A DNA stretch of 64,000 bases from Beroe forskalii (GCA_011033025.1 WFMF01000051.1:62001-126000); one strand, 5' to 3'; shown: positions 1 to 12,427, counted from the first letter of the stretch. Notes: a model not told the origin generated them from the letters alone. A program made the numbers and translations.

Positions 1-353
1 TCATTCTCCACTATGTCTATTAAACTCTAGCTACCTGTGGAATATTGGAGTGTATTCTTCTGATGCCCAGTATCTTTAAAAGGAGTTATCGACTTGCAGA
101 CATGAGCATTGTGCCTATCGTGATTCATGAGAGGATTTTAAAAGGGATTATACGAGCCAGTAATTTATACCTTCACTCTACCAGCTTTTAAGCGTTCCAA
201 TCTTTGAGCCTCTCGAATGTTATGTAAATGTAATCTATTTAGCTTTACTAGTGCAATGTTCATAATCGCCTTTCTATTGGACAATTTTTCTAAAAGAGTA
301 AAAGGCTTTACGTTAAAATACGAATGAATCCGTAGTTTAGCTTCGGTGGAACA

Positions 354-523
354 GACATTTTATCTCACGACATTTTATCTCACGGCACTTTATCTCACGG
401 CACTTATCTGTAAACTCTGAACAAAGGCTGGCGTCTGGGTTACTGGGTTAGATTTTCGTTTAAGGTTAGGGTGACTGTAAGGATTTGGGTCTAGGCAATG
501 ATGTGTCCTGAGATGAAATGTCG
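354..523. mobile_element. MITE with ATCTCACGACA ends and TTAGGG-like core
   Basis: A short foldback element. The left end has repeated GACATTTTATCTCACG motifs; the right end reads CCTGAGATGAAATGTCG, its inverted complement. The middle contains GGGTTAGA, AAGGTTAGGG and GATTTGGGT, which are telomere-like hexamers. Copies of the same family lie at 13281-13458 (sister copy) and 15567-15742 (nested in another element). Confidence 0.7.
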
Positions 524-1376
524 TACAAACGAGCTTCAGCCTCTGAATTCCGAGGCCTTAAGGTCAGTTGCGCAGATTGATATTTTCCATGCAATGCTGC
601 AAATTTAAACGAATAGATTACTGGCATTGGCATTCCTTTCCTCCTGGAATTCTCTGATTTTCTAATTTTCAAACTGTTAGATTTAGATTCCAGATAGTAG
701 AACTATTGTACGTCGTGTTGATAAAATTTACCTGTAAATAAGTAAATATAATCGTTTGATAACAGATTTTACATTTATTCTGTGGTTTCTCTTGTTTTGT
801 GACACCAACTTTACTTTGCGTGTTTGTAATCCATCGGCCCTTTGACGTCATCATGGCGTTACCGACGGGTTACTAATGCGCCGACATTTGGATTGCCGTA
901 GCTCCTGGATTAATTGTTTATTGTTCAAGTCATGGTATCAACGATGCCTAAACTCAGTCATAACACGTTACTGATCATAACTATTATTTTAATCTACAAA
1001 CCACAGTACAGAAGTGCTGTGATTTGATCCGTTCAAATTGGTAAATATGAAAATACATACATTTATTTAGTACTAGCACTAGTAGGCAATCTGAATAGCC
1101 GTTTATAATGTCGTTTCAGAAATGAAATTATATCTATAAAATTTACTACTACTATCAGTCGTGTGAACTGATGATAAAGTAGTAATAATTGCAGTACACC
1201 AAAGAAACAGTGAGTCAATTATTGAATATGTCCGAGCAGCTATTGTGTCAAATGTTGGTATATATTAAGTGTGTTTCTCAACATAATCCCAGATTCATTT
1301 TGAAATTGTCTATCAATCTATTTCTGATAAAGCTCTGCAATTATTCAGTTTGCTCGATCACATACACTAGCTTACT

Positions 1377-1853
1377 GTGTACAACATGAATCAGTTTCGG
1401 ACCGAAAGTGCTGCGCGCAAATTTTGACCATTTCACTCATGAATCCTTTGTGAATGTCCGATTATAAAAAAATTGCTGCAGGAATATATATTATATAGTT
1501 TATGGCATATTGATATTTAATGGCAGCGTAGACTGTGAAAATTAGAAGCATTCTCATCAACAAATGACGAAGCTATTGCAAAATGAATTCGGTTTCGGAC
1601 CGAATCTGGCAGTTTTGGTCCGAAACTGACTAAATTTCGCTATATCTACGTCATTCTTGCATGAAAATGCTTCAAATTTTCACTGTCACAGACGCTGCAT
1701 AGTGCATTATGCCATAAACTGTATCCATGCAAATTTTGGTATTGGTAATGACGTAATGTTTGGACATTCAAAAATGGTGAATGGAGTGAGTAAAATGGAC
1801 AGAATTTGCGCACAGCACTGTCGGTCTGATTCTGAAACCGATTCATGTTGTGC
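1377..1853. mobile_element. Foldback MITE with TTTCGGACCGAAA motifs
   Basis: The ends are inverted: ACAACATGAATCAGTTTCGG at the left and CCGATTCATGTTGTGC at the right. The pairing continues inward through CAAATTTTGACCATTTCACT. The self-complementary TTTCGGACCGAAA occurs near the left end and variants recur near 1590 and 1615. Sister copy at 16402-16842. Just outside its right end (1875-1897) is a perfect GC-rich hairpin, GCGCGGCGTAT with a 1-nt loop. Short ORFs on both strands here are palindromic shadows. Confidence 0.75.
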
Positions 1854-2341
1854 GTGGACTCGGAATCTTTTGAGGCGCGGCGTATAATACGCCGCGCTTT
1901 TTTAAATTTAATACGCGTCGCACTGAAAGTATTTTGCGCGCTGTCACGCGCAGCAAAATAGCACCCAGGTCGAGACACCTGGGTTAGAGTTTGGGGTCAC
2001 TGTCAAGTCAGTCTTTCAGCTAATAAATTTTTCCATATTCTAAAATATCCTTGGATGGAAAAAGAGAACAATTCAACGTCATGTGATACGACTCACATGT
2101 TTTTCCTTCTGTTTTTCTAGTACTCAAGTTACGAATTTATGTTCGTATTCATATTATTGGTTGGAATATGGTACATTATGAAGTTCATTCCTAATACTCT
2201 AAAGTCTAATATCATAACACTTCCTTCTATTCCCTGCTCTCGACTCTTCTCCTCTTTCACTGTTCGTGATACTACATTCACAATTCAGATAAGAAAGTAA
2301 AACACCAAAACATAGCTGAATCCTTTAACTTTAAGTTTATC

Positions 2342-2747
2342 GGCTAAATACTTCAGGCGGAATCGACTCCGCCGCGGAACTGATCCGATAAATTCCACCA
2401 ATTTTTTTTGTGGAATTTAGTGGACCCGCTGCGGACCCGCCGCGGATTTTCCGGAGCCTGGTGGATCTGGAAATTCCGCCGCGGAATCGTTAAAAATTCC
2501 GCCAAAAAATTCCGCCGCGAAGTTTTCGAAATTCCACCGCGGAGTTTCGAAGTCCGCCGCGGAGCCTTAGTCCGTCAGTAAAATCGCCAGTGGACTCCGC
2601 TGGCGGAGTCATCCCCTTAAAAATTTAGCCGGGCTAAGTCGGTCTAGCCTGGCTAAAATGAGTCTTACTCTTTTAGTTTTAGCCCGGCTGCTTAGACAGC
2701 CGGGCTCCAATGGCTGAGTGAAGTCCACTGGCACCGAGTATTTAGCC
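2342..2747. mobile_element. Foldback element with CCGCGG palindromic body
   Basis: Begins GGCTAAATACT and ends AGTATTTAGCC, an 11-bp perfect TIR. The body is many copies of TCCGCCGCGGA-like motifs centred on the palindrome CCGCGG. Flanks AGTTTATC (left) and CCTTTATC (right) match at 6 of 8 positions and may be an old 8-bp target duplication. An AGCCGGGCTAA foldback block at about 2625-2710 is absent from sister copy 18596-18906. Confidence 0.7.
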
Positions 2748-3118
2748 CCTTTATCCTTCTGGGGTTTGGTCAAATTCTCAATCAACTAAATATTTCTAAA
2801 GAAAACTTCCAATATTGCATTTTTGAAATGGTATATGTCAACGATGATCAAAAGTCACCACACTAAATGTCAGCAGTTCCTGCCATTGAATTTCACAGTC
2901 TCAAGTATATTTTAAAGTGCTCACTTGCTTACGGCCCCTCAAGATCGATTAATTTCATTTTATGTTAATTTGTGAATTTGTCAATTGGGCAATATTTTCT
3001 ACTTAAATAAGTAATAACTATTTTCTAGCATACTGATACTGTTTTTGAAAGTACTTGCAGTTTGAATTTTCCCTGGTCATGCAAATGTTTTCTTTAATTT
3101 CAGTTCACCAAAATATCC

Positions 3119-3949
3119 GGTAAAAGTGTCACAAGAGTTGTGATTTTTGTCCAATGGATCCATTGGATCCATCATGTCCAATGGACATGTCCAATGGACG
3201 TCCATTGGACATCCATTTGACATCCATTGAACATGATGTCCATCGGTAAAAACGTCCAATGGTGTTCGATGGATCCAATGGATCCATTGGATCCATTTTT
3301 GATGTTCAATGGACATGTTCAATGGATCCAATGGATGTTCAATGGATCCATCTGAGTGGATCCAATGGACACAATCACCAAAAATGGTTTGGTAGATGGA
3401 CATCAGACTGGTATTTTTGTTCAATGGATCCATTGTGTCCATTGGATCCAATGGATCCATTGTGTCCATTGAACACCATTGAACATGTCCATTGGATCCA
3501 TTGGATCCATTGTACATGGTGTCCATTGGATCCATTTTGTCCGATGGATCCATTGTGTCCAATGGACAAAATGGATCCATTGGGTCCAATGGAAACAGTG
3601 TGCAATGGATCCAATGGACATGTCCCTAATGTTGTTTAATGGACACAATGGATCCAATGGACACAATGGATCCATTGAACAAAAATACCAGACTATGTCC
3701 ATCTATCAAACCATGTTTTGGTGATTGTGTCCATTGGATCCACCCAGAACATCCATCTGATCCATTGAACATGTCCATTGGACATCAAAATGGATCCATT
3801 GAACACCATTGGACGTTTTTACCGATGGACGTCATGTTCAATGGATGTCCAATGGATGTCCAATGGACGTCCATTGGACATGTCCATTGGACATGATGGA
3901 TCCAATGGATCCATTGGACAAAAATCACAACTCTTGTGACACTTTTACC
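3119..3949. mobile_element. Foldback element with ATGGATCCAT/GGACATGTCC array
   Basis: TIRs start GGTAAAAGTGTCACAAGAGT and end with the exact complement at 3930-3949; pairing continues inward into the array. The body is about 750 bp of self-complementary decamers (ATGGATCCAT, TTGGACATGTCCAA, TTGGACGTCC). AATATCC flanks it at 3112-3118 and 3951-3957. Copy B has an empty site at about 19261-19270 (TAATTTCCTA), so this is a true insertion. The long overlapping ORFs on both strands (runs of MDPMDP and WIQWIHW) come from the repeat and are not genes. Confidence 0.85.
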
Positions 3950-6466
3950 TAATATCCTATGGGAATTTCGAAAAATCCTCATACAATATTTTCGTATCTC
4001 CAAAATTTCGATCTCCAAAATTATTTCCCCCTTAACGATTTTTTGCTGATTTATGACTTTAAATCTTGGCTATAGATGAAGCTCCACATTGCATAAAATA
4101 TGGTATTCAGACAAAATAAGTAAAACAGTGCTTGATAATATTTTGAATTTGAAAATAATTAAATAACTAGGGACATTGTTATAGAAATTCTACTAGATCG
4201 ATAACCACAGTGATATTTGCCTGTCTGATCTGTAGCAAAATTTTTCTTATTTTTTCAAATTTAAAAAAAGGGAGAAAACCGGCCCCTTTAATCAAATTTA
4301 ATTTGAAGTATGAAATTTGGGGATTTTTGAACTTTTGAAAAGAAATCCTACTTCTTTGCTTTCGATTTAAAGAATTGTCCCATAATATTTTGTCTTGTAA
4401 AGTAACATAGGTTAAGGTATCGCCAGTTACATTTACTTAGGTATTGTTGATGTTCAACTTCAACCATCACATCGCATAGCTGGCTCTTATTCAATTAAGC
4501 ATTTATTCAATCTCGGTCTGGTCAAACTCAAATAAAGCGAGTGAGGTGTAAGCTTGGAGTTCTCTTGTTTCCTTTTCAATTGTGACCGCCTCACGGCACA
4601 TTAACCCCCTACATCGTCACAATATGTTCCGACTCATTTAAAGCTTGAACTATAATTAACAAATAAAACTTGATATTTAGAAGCAGTGTAATATATTGTG
4701 TCTGGATAGCTCCTCATCTATCACGATGTGCAGTATAATTACAGGACTACACAAGCTGCAGCCGTGAATAATTCATGCACTTATTCAAATTCAGGGCATC
4801 CGCGTCATCATCCTCTGGTCGAGTTTGTTGATTCTCCCCGCTGGTTTTATTCATAAATTACATCTGCTCATGAGTCCGCTGCCTTTGTGTGTCTAATGTA
4901 GTCTCTGGAGCTGTCTCTGAGTAATTGGTCGAATTTTATCACGCTCAGTATTATATCGACACACAATTAATAATAAGCGCCTTTTGTAAGTGAAGATGTA
5001 GTAATCTTTGTATTTGTGTACAAGTGCCAAAAGGGTCGTGGATGTTGCCAAACGTTGCCTGACACTCATGCGCACCCAGACTCGGATTTAAAATATGGGC
5101 TTGACAACGTCAGGCAACGTGGATGCTGTTCACCGTAATGAATTTACCCATGTATTTGGTTTTGAATTGAATGACAGGTCCATTTAATGGAATAATCTTG
5201 TCTCATGTATAAAGTTTGATTACGTTTACTAGTCCTGCTGGTTGCCAGCTAACCAGTGCTCCAGTGGTGTCCCAGTTACTCAGTGCTAAGTGGGACAATG
5301 GTGTCCCAGTCGGACTTCTTAGATATTGCACTAGACTACCATTGCATCAAATATTAATATTCATGCAATTTTTTCTGGATATTTGATTCGATGCCATTTC
5401 AGGCTCTGGCAATGGACAATGGACATCCGCTGTTATATGGTCTAGGACATCAAATTTAAAGATTCAATAATTGCAAATAAATAGGTATTTTCTTGATTAA
5501 TTTACATATCTATTTATTAGTTTTCTTGATTACTTTTCATTCATTCATTAGTTTCAAGGAAAGGTTGACTAGTCAGGTCCATTGGACAAGAGTTACATCC
5601 AAATAAAACTTTAATAATAGGTATGTTGTGAAACCTGGCAATTGACAGTGACATAGTATGTATAGGGGTGCGCTTCCTATAAGATGAGCAGTGTACCCAA
5701 TTAATATGAAAGAGGCAGAGTCACCAAGGTTGTCATATTTTGCGTGTTTTTTGTTTTCAGTATTATCTCATATCATCTTATCAAGGAGTTGCCATAATAT
5801 CGGTAATTGAGTGTGGGCATGGTAACGGTGGCAAGCATGACGCTATATTGCAGTGGGAGGATATGTCAAAGTGTGTGTATTACCTCTGCTGGAGGTTCTC
5901 TAGCTGTATATATAATGTATTTCTCTTGGGGTGATGACCACAATGCACACAACGGTGAAGTTACCCATTTAGGTAATATATTATTAAAGTATTAATATCC
6001 TTTTTGCCGTATTATATAAGTTTCTTATGGATGGTTCATTAATGAAAGTGATATAATTTGCCGTGCTGCATCAATTTGTAGTTTCTTAGTTAATGACACA
6101 GCTTCGACAAGCATCCTATTCCCAGGAATTACTATTTAATCCGCTGCCATTTGTCAGAGCCAATAATTTTATAGCACAAGGCTTTGGCGTAGAGGCAAAA
6201 TTCGTATCATGTATATTATGATCTAATGAATTTCGGTAGTCGTATGTTTTTAGAGATGATTGATGCTCTTATTACTTTCAGAAATTGATTTCTTATTTCG
6301 TTTATTCTAATTTAATAATTTTCATGTCTTTTGCCCCAGAGGCCAGATGCATCTGTTATGATGAAATTCATATTTTGGCACCAACTGTAACGATTTGCTA
6401 TCGACTTTAATCTCAGCCTTTCATAGCAGAATCAGTTAATTTCTCAATTTGTAATTTAAGACTGAC
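3950..6466. other. Duplicated non-coding DNA, no gene seen
   Basis: This stretch aligns with about 19265-21950 of copy B with small indels. Short ORFs of 60-80 codons are not conserved in length between the copies, which argues against coding. No RNA gene or element ends were recognised apart from AT-rich runs. Confidence 0.6.
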
Positions 6467-6672
6467 CTTGCTTGCTTTGTTTGGATATCATCAGTCAGCT
6501 TCAGCGATTTCAGGAGTTTTTATTAAGGGCCGTAGCCTCTCAGTTATTTTTAAATGCCTTCTCCCCAGCAGCTGATTGGGGCTTTAAAATAACTGAGTGG
6601 GTGCTTTTAAGCTTTAAAAACGCCCTGAAATCGCTGAAGCTGACTGATGATATCCAAACAAAGCAAGCAAAC
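6467..6672. mobile_element. MITE with about 50-bp TIRs
   Basis: The left arm TTGCTTGCTTTGTTTGGATA continues through ATCATCAGTCAGCTTCAGCG; the right arm is its near-perfect complement ending in CAAAGCAAGCAA. The pairing covers about 47-50 bp on each side. No coding capacity. Copy B has only TTGCTTGCTTTGTTT at about 21949 and then jumps to sequence matching about 6937, so B looks like a deletion there rather than a clean empty site. Confidence 0.8.
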
Positions 6673-6674
6673 TT

Positions 6675-6874
6675 ATAGTGATAGATATCCCAAAATGGTC
6701 AATACATTTATAAAAGAGCCTTAAAAAGTCGCAATGAAGTCTAAAAGTAATCATTGTGACTAATCTCAGTCTGTAGAATCCCTAAACACGATCATGCCCT
6801 TTAAATTAAAGGGCATGATCGTGTTTAGGGCTCTTTTATAAATGTATTGACCATTTTGGGATATCTATCACTAT
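6675..6874. mobile_element. MITE with internal perfect 51-nt palindrome
   Basis: Ends ATAGTGATAGATATCCCAAA and TTTGGGATATCTATCACTAT are inverted complements, and pairing extends about 44 bp to AAGAGCC/GGGCTCTT. Inside, 6780-6830 is a perfect inverted repeat: 25-nt arms beginning CCCTAAACACGATCATG around a single A. The right arm of this MITE is also the start of the 290-bp direct repeat 6833-7122. Confidence 0.8.
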
Positions 6875-7122
6875 GAAGATTATTTTGCCTAAAAATTTGC
6901 CACTTTGCGCCACACTAAAGACATCTTTTTACTAGTAATTTTGAGGATTTTGAGGCTCTGTCGACTAAAATTGGAAAATCACCTGAGTGGCCAGATTCTG
7001 CAGCTGCTGTGAAGTTAGCCTGCCTTCAAATGAAACAGCTTCAAGTTCATATGATGAAAATTGAAAAATCGCGGCTAAGTCCGTGAAGTGGCTTTAGTGA
7101 GCTACTGTTTCACTAAAATGGT
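6833..7122 (+). repeat. Direct repeat, left member (about 290 bp)
   Basis: Starts TTTTATAAATGTATTGACCA and ends CACTAAAATGGT. It is repeated in the same orientation at 9654-9948 with a few single-base indels, and brackets the large foldback element 7159-9639. Confidence 0.85.
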
Positions 7123-7158
7123 TAGTCAGGTCAAATCTGCCTCAAATTGGACGAAAAT

Positions 7159-9639
7159 GTGGACAAATTCTACACCAAGCGATTTTGGTTGTTTTCTATG
7201 GTTTTTTGCATGAAAAATCGATCTAGAAACTTTCCAGAACTTTCCAGCGTGGGGAAAGTGCCGAAAATCGATTTTAAGTTGAGCGGCAGCCGAGCGACTA
7301 TGAAAATTCGTATCTCAGTCCAGGAAGGTCGTAGAGACTTCGTTTGGGCGCAAAGAATCGCAATGGCCATGTTTATATACGACTTGCTAATAAACATATG
7401 CCCTAAAATGCTCACAAACCGAGTAATGGGCGAAAAACTGATTTTTGGGCCCCTGCGAGCCATCGCTGGGCGATTTTTGTAACTTGCTCCTGGAAGGTCG
7501 TAGAGACTTCTTTTTGGGCGCAAACAAATCGCAATGACCATGTTTTTATACAACAGTTCATAAACGTATGCTCTAAAATGCTCACAAACCGAGTTATGGG
7601 CGAAAAACCGATTTTTGGGCCTTTGGAAGCCATCACTAAAGCGATTTTTGTAACTTGGTTCAAGAAGGTCACAGAGACTTCGTTTTGGGCGCAAACAAAT
7701 CGGAATGGTCATGTTTATACACAACTTGTCAATAAACGTATGCCCTAAAATGCTTAAAACTGGTTTGTGGGCGAAAAAACGATTTTTGGGCCCTTGTGCT
7801 CATTGCTAGGACGATATTTGTAACTTGATTCAGGAAGGTCCTGGAGACTTCGTACGTTTTGGGTGCAAACGACGGCAATGGGCATGTTAATATACGACTT
7901 GTTTATATTCATATACATAAAATGCTCTAAGCCGATTTTTGGTTGTAAAACCGACCGATTTTTGGGGCCCTCACAAGCTGAAGCGATTTTTTTAACTTGA
8001 AATGCCCTGAAATGCTCACAGAGTTATTAAGTTATGGGCTAGAAACCGATTTCTTGGGCACCTGCAAGTGGTTGCTAGAGAAATTTTTGTAACTTGCTCC
8101 AGGAAGGTCTAAGGTCGTATAGACTTAGTTTTGGGCACAAACAGATTGAAATGGTATTTTGAAAACCGATAGTAGGTTTGGCAGCAATGTGCTTTACTTT
8201 TGTGGCTGATGGTGTGTCAGTTTTTTTTAATGAATCTCCCGATTTAGGAAGGTTACGTTAGTGGACTTTTCACAAATTAAATGGGATCAAGATATTTCAG
8301 ACTCACGCAATTACAGTACTGTTGTTACTTGTGAAGGACCTTTGGACGTTAGCTTTAGGCTGTTAGGTTGGAGACCACTGTTTCGTTTGAGCCCAAAACG
8401 AAGTAAGACGAAGACTCTGCGATCTTCCTTGACCAAGTTACAAAAATTGCTCAAGCAATGGCTTGTGAGGGCCCAACAATTTTTTTCTGCCCATTACTCG
8501 GTTTGTGAGCATTTTAAAGGATATTTTTTTAACAAGTCGTATATAACCACGCACATTGTAATTCATTTGCGCCCAAAACGAAGTATCTACGACTTTCTTG
8601 ATTTCTTGAACCAAATTATTAAAAAAACCCTGGCGATGGGTGATAGCTTGAATGAGGGCTCAAAAAATCGGTTTTTCGCCGATGACTTGGTTTGTGAGCA
8701 CTTAAGGGCATATGTTTATGAACTTGTCGTATATAAATAAACATGGCCATTTCGATTCATTTGCACCCAAAACGAAGTCTCTATGACCTTCCTAAATCAA
8801 GTTACAAAATTCGTCCTAGCAATGGCTTGCAAAAAATCGGTTTTTTGCCCACAACTCAGTTTGTGAGCATTTTAGGGCATACGTTTATTGACAAGTTGTG
8901 TATAAACATGGTCATTGCTATTTGTTTGCGCCCAAAAAGAAGTCTCTACGACCTTCCAGGAGCAAGTTACAAAAATTGCCCAGCGATGGCTCGCAGGGGC
9001 CCAAAAATCAGTTTTTCGCCCATAACTCGGTTTGAGAGCATTTAAGAGCATACGTTTATGAACAAGTTGTATATAAACATGGTCATTGCGATTTGTTTGC
9101 GCCCAAAACGAAGTCTCTACGACCTTCCTGGACCAAGTTACAAAAATCGCCCCAGCGATATTTTCATGAGGGCCCAAAAATCAGTTTTTCGCCCATAACT
9201 CGGTTTGTGAGCATTTTAGGGCATATGTTTATCAACAAGTCGTATATAAACATGGTCATTCCGATTTGTTTGCGCCCAAAACGAAGTCTCTACGACCTTC
9301 CTGGACCAAGTTACAAAAATCGCCCCAGCGATGGCTCACAGGGGCCCAAAAATCAGTTTTTCGCCCATAACTCTGTTTGTAAGCATTTTAGGGCATATGT
9401 TTATTAACAAGTCGTATATAAACATGGCCATTGCGATTCTTTTGCGCCCAAAACGAAGTCTCTACGACCTTCCTGGACTGAAATACGAATTTTCATAAGT
9501 CGCTCGGCTGCCGCTCAACTTAAAATCGATTTTTCGGCACTTTCCCCACACTGGAAAGTTCTGGAAAGTTTCTAGATCGATTTTTCATGCAAAAAACCAT
9601 AGAAAACAACCAAAATCGCTTGGTGTAGAATTTGTCCAC
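7159..9639. mobile_element. Large foldback element with about 172-bp subrepeats
   Basis: Outer ends GTGGACAAATTCTACACCAA and its complement at 9620-9639 are inverted. Each arm then carries tandem subrepeats with the landmark AGGAAGGTCGTAGAGACTTC: left arm near 7320, 7490, 7661 and 7832, right arm near 8580, 8774, 8939, 9110, 9283 and 9459. Spacing is about 170-176 bp, axis near 8.3-8.4 kb. Each subrepeat also holds GCCCTAAAATGCTCACAAAC and CCCATAACTCGG-type motifs. ORFs of 80-180 codons on both strands are repeats of the same peptide in shadow frames. I recognise no protein. Confidence 0.8.
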
Positions 9640-9653
9640 GAAAAAATTAGGAT

Positions 9654-9948
9654 TTTTATAAATGTATTGACCATTTTGGGATATCTATCACTATGAAGAT
9701 TATTTTGCCTAAAAATTTGCCACTTTGCGCCACACTAAAGACATCTTTTTTACTAGTAATTTTGAGGGATTTTGAGGCTCTCTGTCGACTAAAATTGGAA
9801 AATCACCTGAGAGTGGCCAGATTCTGCAGCTGCTGTGAAGTTAGCCTGCCTTCAAATGAAACAGCTTCAAGTTCATATGATGAAAATTGAAAAATCGCGG
9901 CTAAGTCCGTGAAGTGGCTTTAGTGAGCTACTGTTTCACTAAAATGGT
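9654..9948 (+). repeat. Direct repeat, right member (about 295 bp)
   Basis: Second copy of 6833-7122, same orientation, ending CACTAAAATGGT and then running into sequence shared with copy B (about 24670 onwards). Parts of the same sequence occur singly in copy B near 21955-22013 and 24538-24670. Confidence 0.85.
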
Positions 9949-12296
9949 CATTGAAACGCCCTATTGGGGTACAAACTAGCAACAGGTTTAAGAGCCTATT
10001 CCATCAAAAATCTGCTCCTATTAGGTAAAATTGTAAGGGAGACAACATGAGGAATTTCGCTGAAGTATCAGATGTGCCATGCAGAATGATTTTTTCCTGA
10101 CTTCAATGGGCAATAATGTTTTTGTTTTTTGACATAGCGCAAAAGCTTTAATTTCGTTGAAAAGAGGAGACATTAATCTACCAGATAAGATTAAAAAGAA
10201 TGCATTTTATAAAAGTCAAATTTTTGCCTAAAGTTACATGGAGCCCCACTCACCACAGGGGAAGGGGGCCTTCAGGGGCTTTTAGGGAAGAAACGTGGAA
10301 GTGGAATGCTGGCATTGGCTATCATCAGGGGAGGCATGACAGCATGATTGTTAACACTGATCTTTATCAGTTTATGGTCACCAATATGTGGGGGAGACAG
10401 TTTCAGTTCTATTTCTGTTTTTGCCATGGTGGAAGACAGTCACAGTCACATGTTGCACTCAGATTTCGTGCATGGCCATACTATTAGAGGGGGTTGCGTT
10501 AGACGTTATAAGTTGGGGGCAAGACATAGTTAAGAGGCTTAGTGAAATTGTAGTGAGAGTGGAACCCCTTTTGAAATGTGAAATACTCTAGAATTCATAC
10601 GCGTTTTTTTCTGTTTCCCTGAAGCTTCAGACTGCAGACCTCCCGCTAAGTGGGTTATATAATTATATTTCGCTAGATGGCAAAATGAAACTCACACAGT
10701 TAAATGCTTCTTGCTTTCCTTATATTTGGGTGCTGAGAATAAAACTTATATTAAACGAGACATTCCGAGTAATATAAGCCTGCTCCGCAACCCCCTCGAT
10801 CTGAGTATATGAGAGAGTATGTCATGCGGGGGTCTGACAGGTCAACTATTTAGTAGGTGGTCAGAACTCCAGACGTTTACCAGACGTTTTGTACCACGCG
10901 GAAAATGGGTCCATTTGCATCATACATCCTACTAGCCTAGAGCCTGTTGTGCTACAATATTTGTTACCTTTTCATATCCGTTGTGTTCAAGTTGACAAAT
11001 CTGGTTCAGTTTTAACTTCTGACGATTTTGATAGCATTTGTTTATTGAACAATTTAACAGTAATAATTCAAGGTATCTTTATGGCGATGAATACAACAGT
11101 TCCAGCACCTCACTGTTCTTAGCAGTAGAATTATTAATTAGGTATTAATCTTTACCTTATCATCGTTATCATTTTATTATCACTTATTATGATTATTATC
11201 ATCATCATTAATTTTGATTATAGTTCTGAGTTATTCCCTCCCTGGCCAGGGAGGTAACCCCCCGCGGAATAAAAAAAAACTGGCCAGGGGTATAAGTTAG
11301 ACATTTCAGTGTCACAGGGTGTATAATATTAATAATCTATTATTATAATCGAGAGAGGTAGTTATAAGTAGGAGTCTCCGCTCTCCCAGAAAATCTGACA
11401 AACCAGGAGTTGAAAAACCGCCATTTTTTGCAGGGTGGTAGAAAAAGGTGTCTTCGTATTGCTACATTCTTCTTTTTTGCGTAAAGGCTTCCAGATTTTT
11501 GTGGTTAACGCTCAAAGTTGGAAAAAGGGTCGCGAAAAACATGATCGAGTTTTAGATTTGATTCACCAGTTGAGCGCGTTGCTATGGATACATGGGCGCA
11601 AAACGCGCAAAATGCACGTGCATTTTCACGAAGAATCTGCCATTTCGTTGTTGTATATTTTGGAAACGTTTCCACTGTTGAAATTCATAATTTATACTTT
11701 CCCAATAGAATTTTCGAGTTCGGTAAAAATTTTGACCGAAGACTAACTATCACGGCTGGTAGCGGCACCCCTGTCCTCACGGACTGGACTTCCTCGCTAC
11801 CTTCTCCTAATCAGGAATAATGTAAACAGAGCCCCCTGTGTATAGACCGACTATTTATGTAAAGATCAGCGTGTAGAAAGAGTATATTGTGCATATGTAT
11901 ATCTGGATAATATATCCGAGTAACAATACGTGCAGCTCTGAGGAGCGTTTAAATGTGACAATGTCATTGTAATGGATGTCAATATAAGTTATTTGCTTGT
12001 GTTTGGAAACTTTGGAAGCGTTTGATAATAACTCAGAATGATAGTGAGATAGTAGAAGGCATATATATACAGCTATATGTACTGTTGACGTTTGCTAAGT
12101 ACCTACTTCTCATACCTTGCCTTATGTTGAGTATACTGCATCCATCAGAAGCCCCTATACTCCTATAGTGTTGCTCTGTTATCTGCAGTCATCATAGCAC
12201 CTTCCTTCCTAGCATGCTTTAGTAATTACCAAACGCTTGCCTTTTATTAAACTTCCAGAGAATTGTGCATGTAATAGAAACTATGTCAGACAAGCT
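9949..12296. other. End of copy A and unique spacer, no gene seen
   Basis: Bases 9949-10794 match 24665-25505. The ORFs around 10200-10590 correspond to ORFs of similar wording in copy B but are interrupted differently, so coding is unlikely. Bases 10795-12296 are single-copy in the window. They contain an 18-bp palindrome CCTCCCTGGCCAGGGAGG near 11237 and an ORF at 11435-11746 (103 codons) with no motif I recognise. Confidence 0.5.
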
Positions 12297-12427
12297 ATAC
12301 CTTATCGGACATAATCATCACGGACCTAAAACTCACGGACCTGAAACTCATGCCTCACGGACATAATTTTCACGGACATATTCACGCTCAGCATGACTGT
12401 AACGTGATAATTGTATTCGATAAGGTA
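12297..12427. mobile_element. Short MITE, CACGGACATAA family
   Basis: Left end TACCTTATCGGACATAATCA, right end complement of TACCTTATCGAATACAATTA. Several CACGGACCT and CACGGACATA motifs lie between. The start sequence recurs at about 63508, followed by the same CACGGAC motifs. Confidence 0.6.

Larger units (their letters stand above)
1..10794. repeat. Segmental duplication, copy A
   Basis: This block aligns collinearly with copy B (about 12933-25505). Near-identical stretches run from the first bases (the CACTATGTCTATTAAACTCT region) to CGAGTAATATAAGCCTGCTCC at 10766-10786. Differences are mostly whole insertions rather than scattered change, so the duplication is fairly young. Copy A has private insertions at 3119-3949 and 6467-9650 and lacks those at 13762-15816, 16855-18095 and 22014-24530. 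The left end lies outside the window. No convincing protein-coding gene was found in it. Confidence 0.9.

Noticed and set aside
3077..3724. Overlapping ORFs on both strands with MDPMDP and WIHW runs
   Set aside because: Translations of self-complementary ATGGATCCAT repeats inside a foldback element; the matching region is absent from the sister duplication.
7170..9407. ORFs with ICLRPKRSLYDLP repeats
   Set aside because: Shadow translations of the 172-bp subrepeats; similar text occurs on both strands because the arms are inverted.
10200..10591. Possible conserved gene, since similar ORFs occur at 24938-25298
   Set aside because: The similarity is explained by the segmental duplication. Frames differ between copies and no domain is recognisable.
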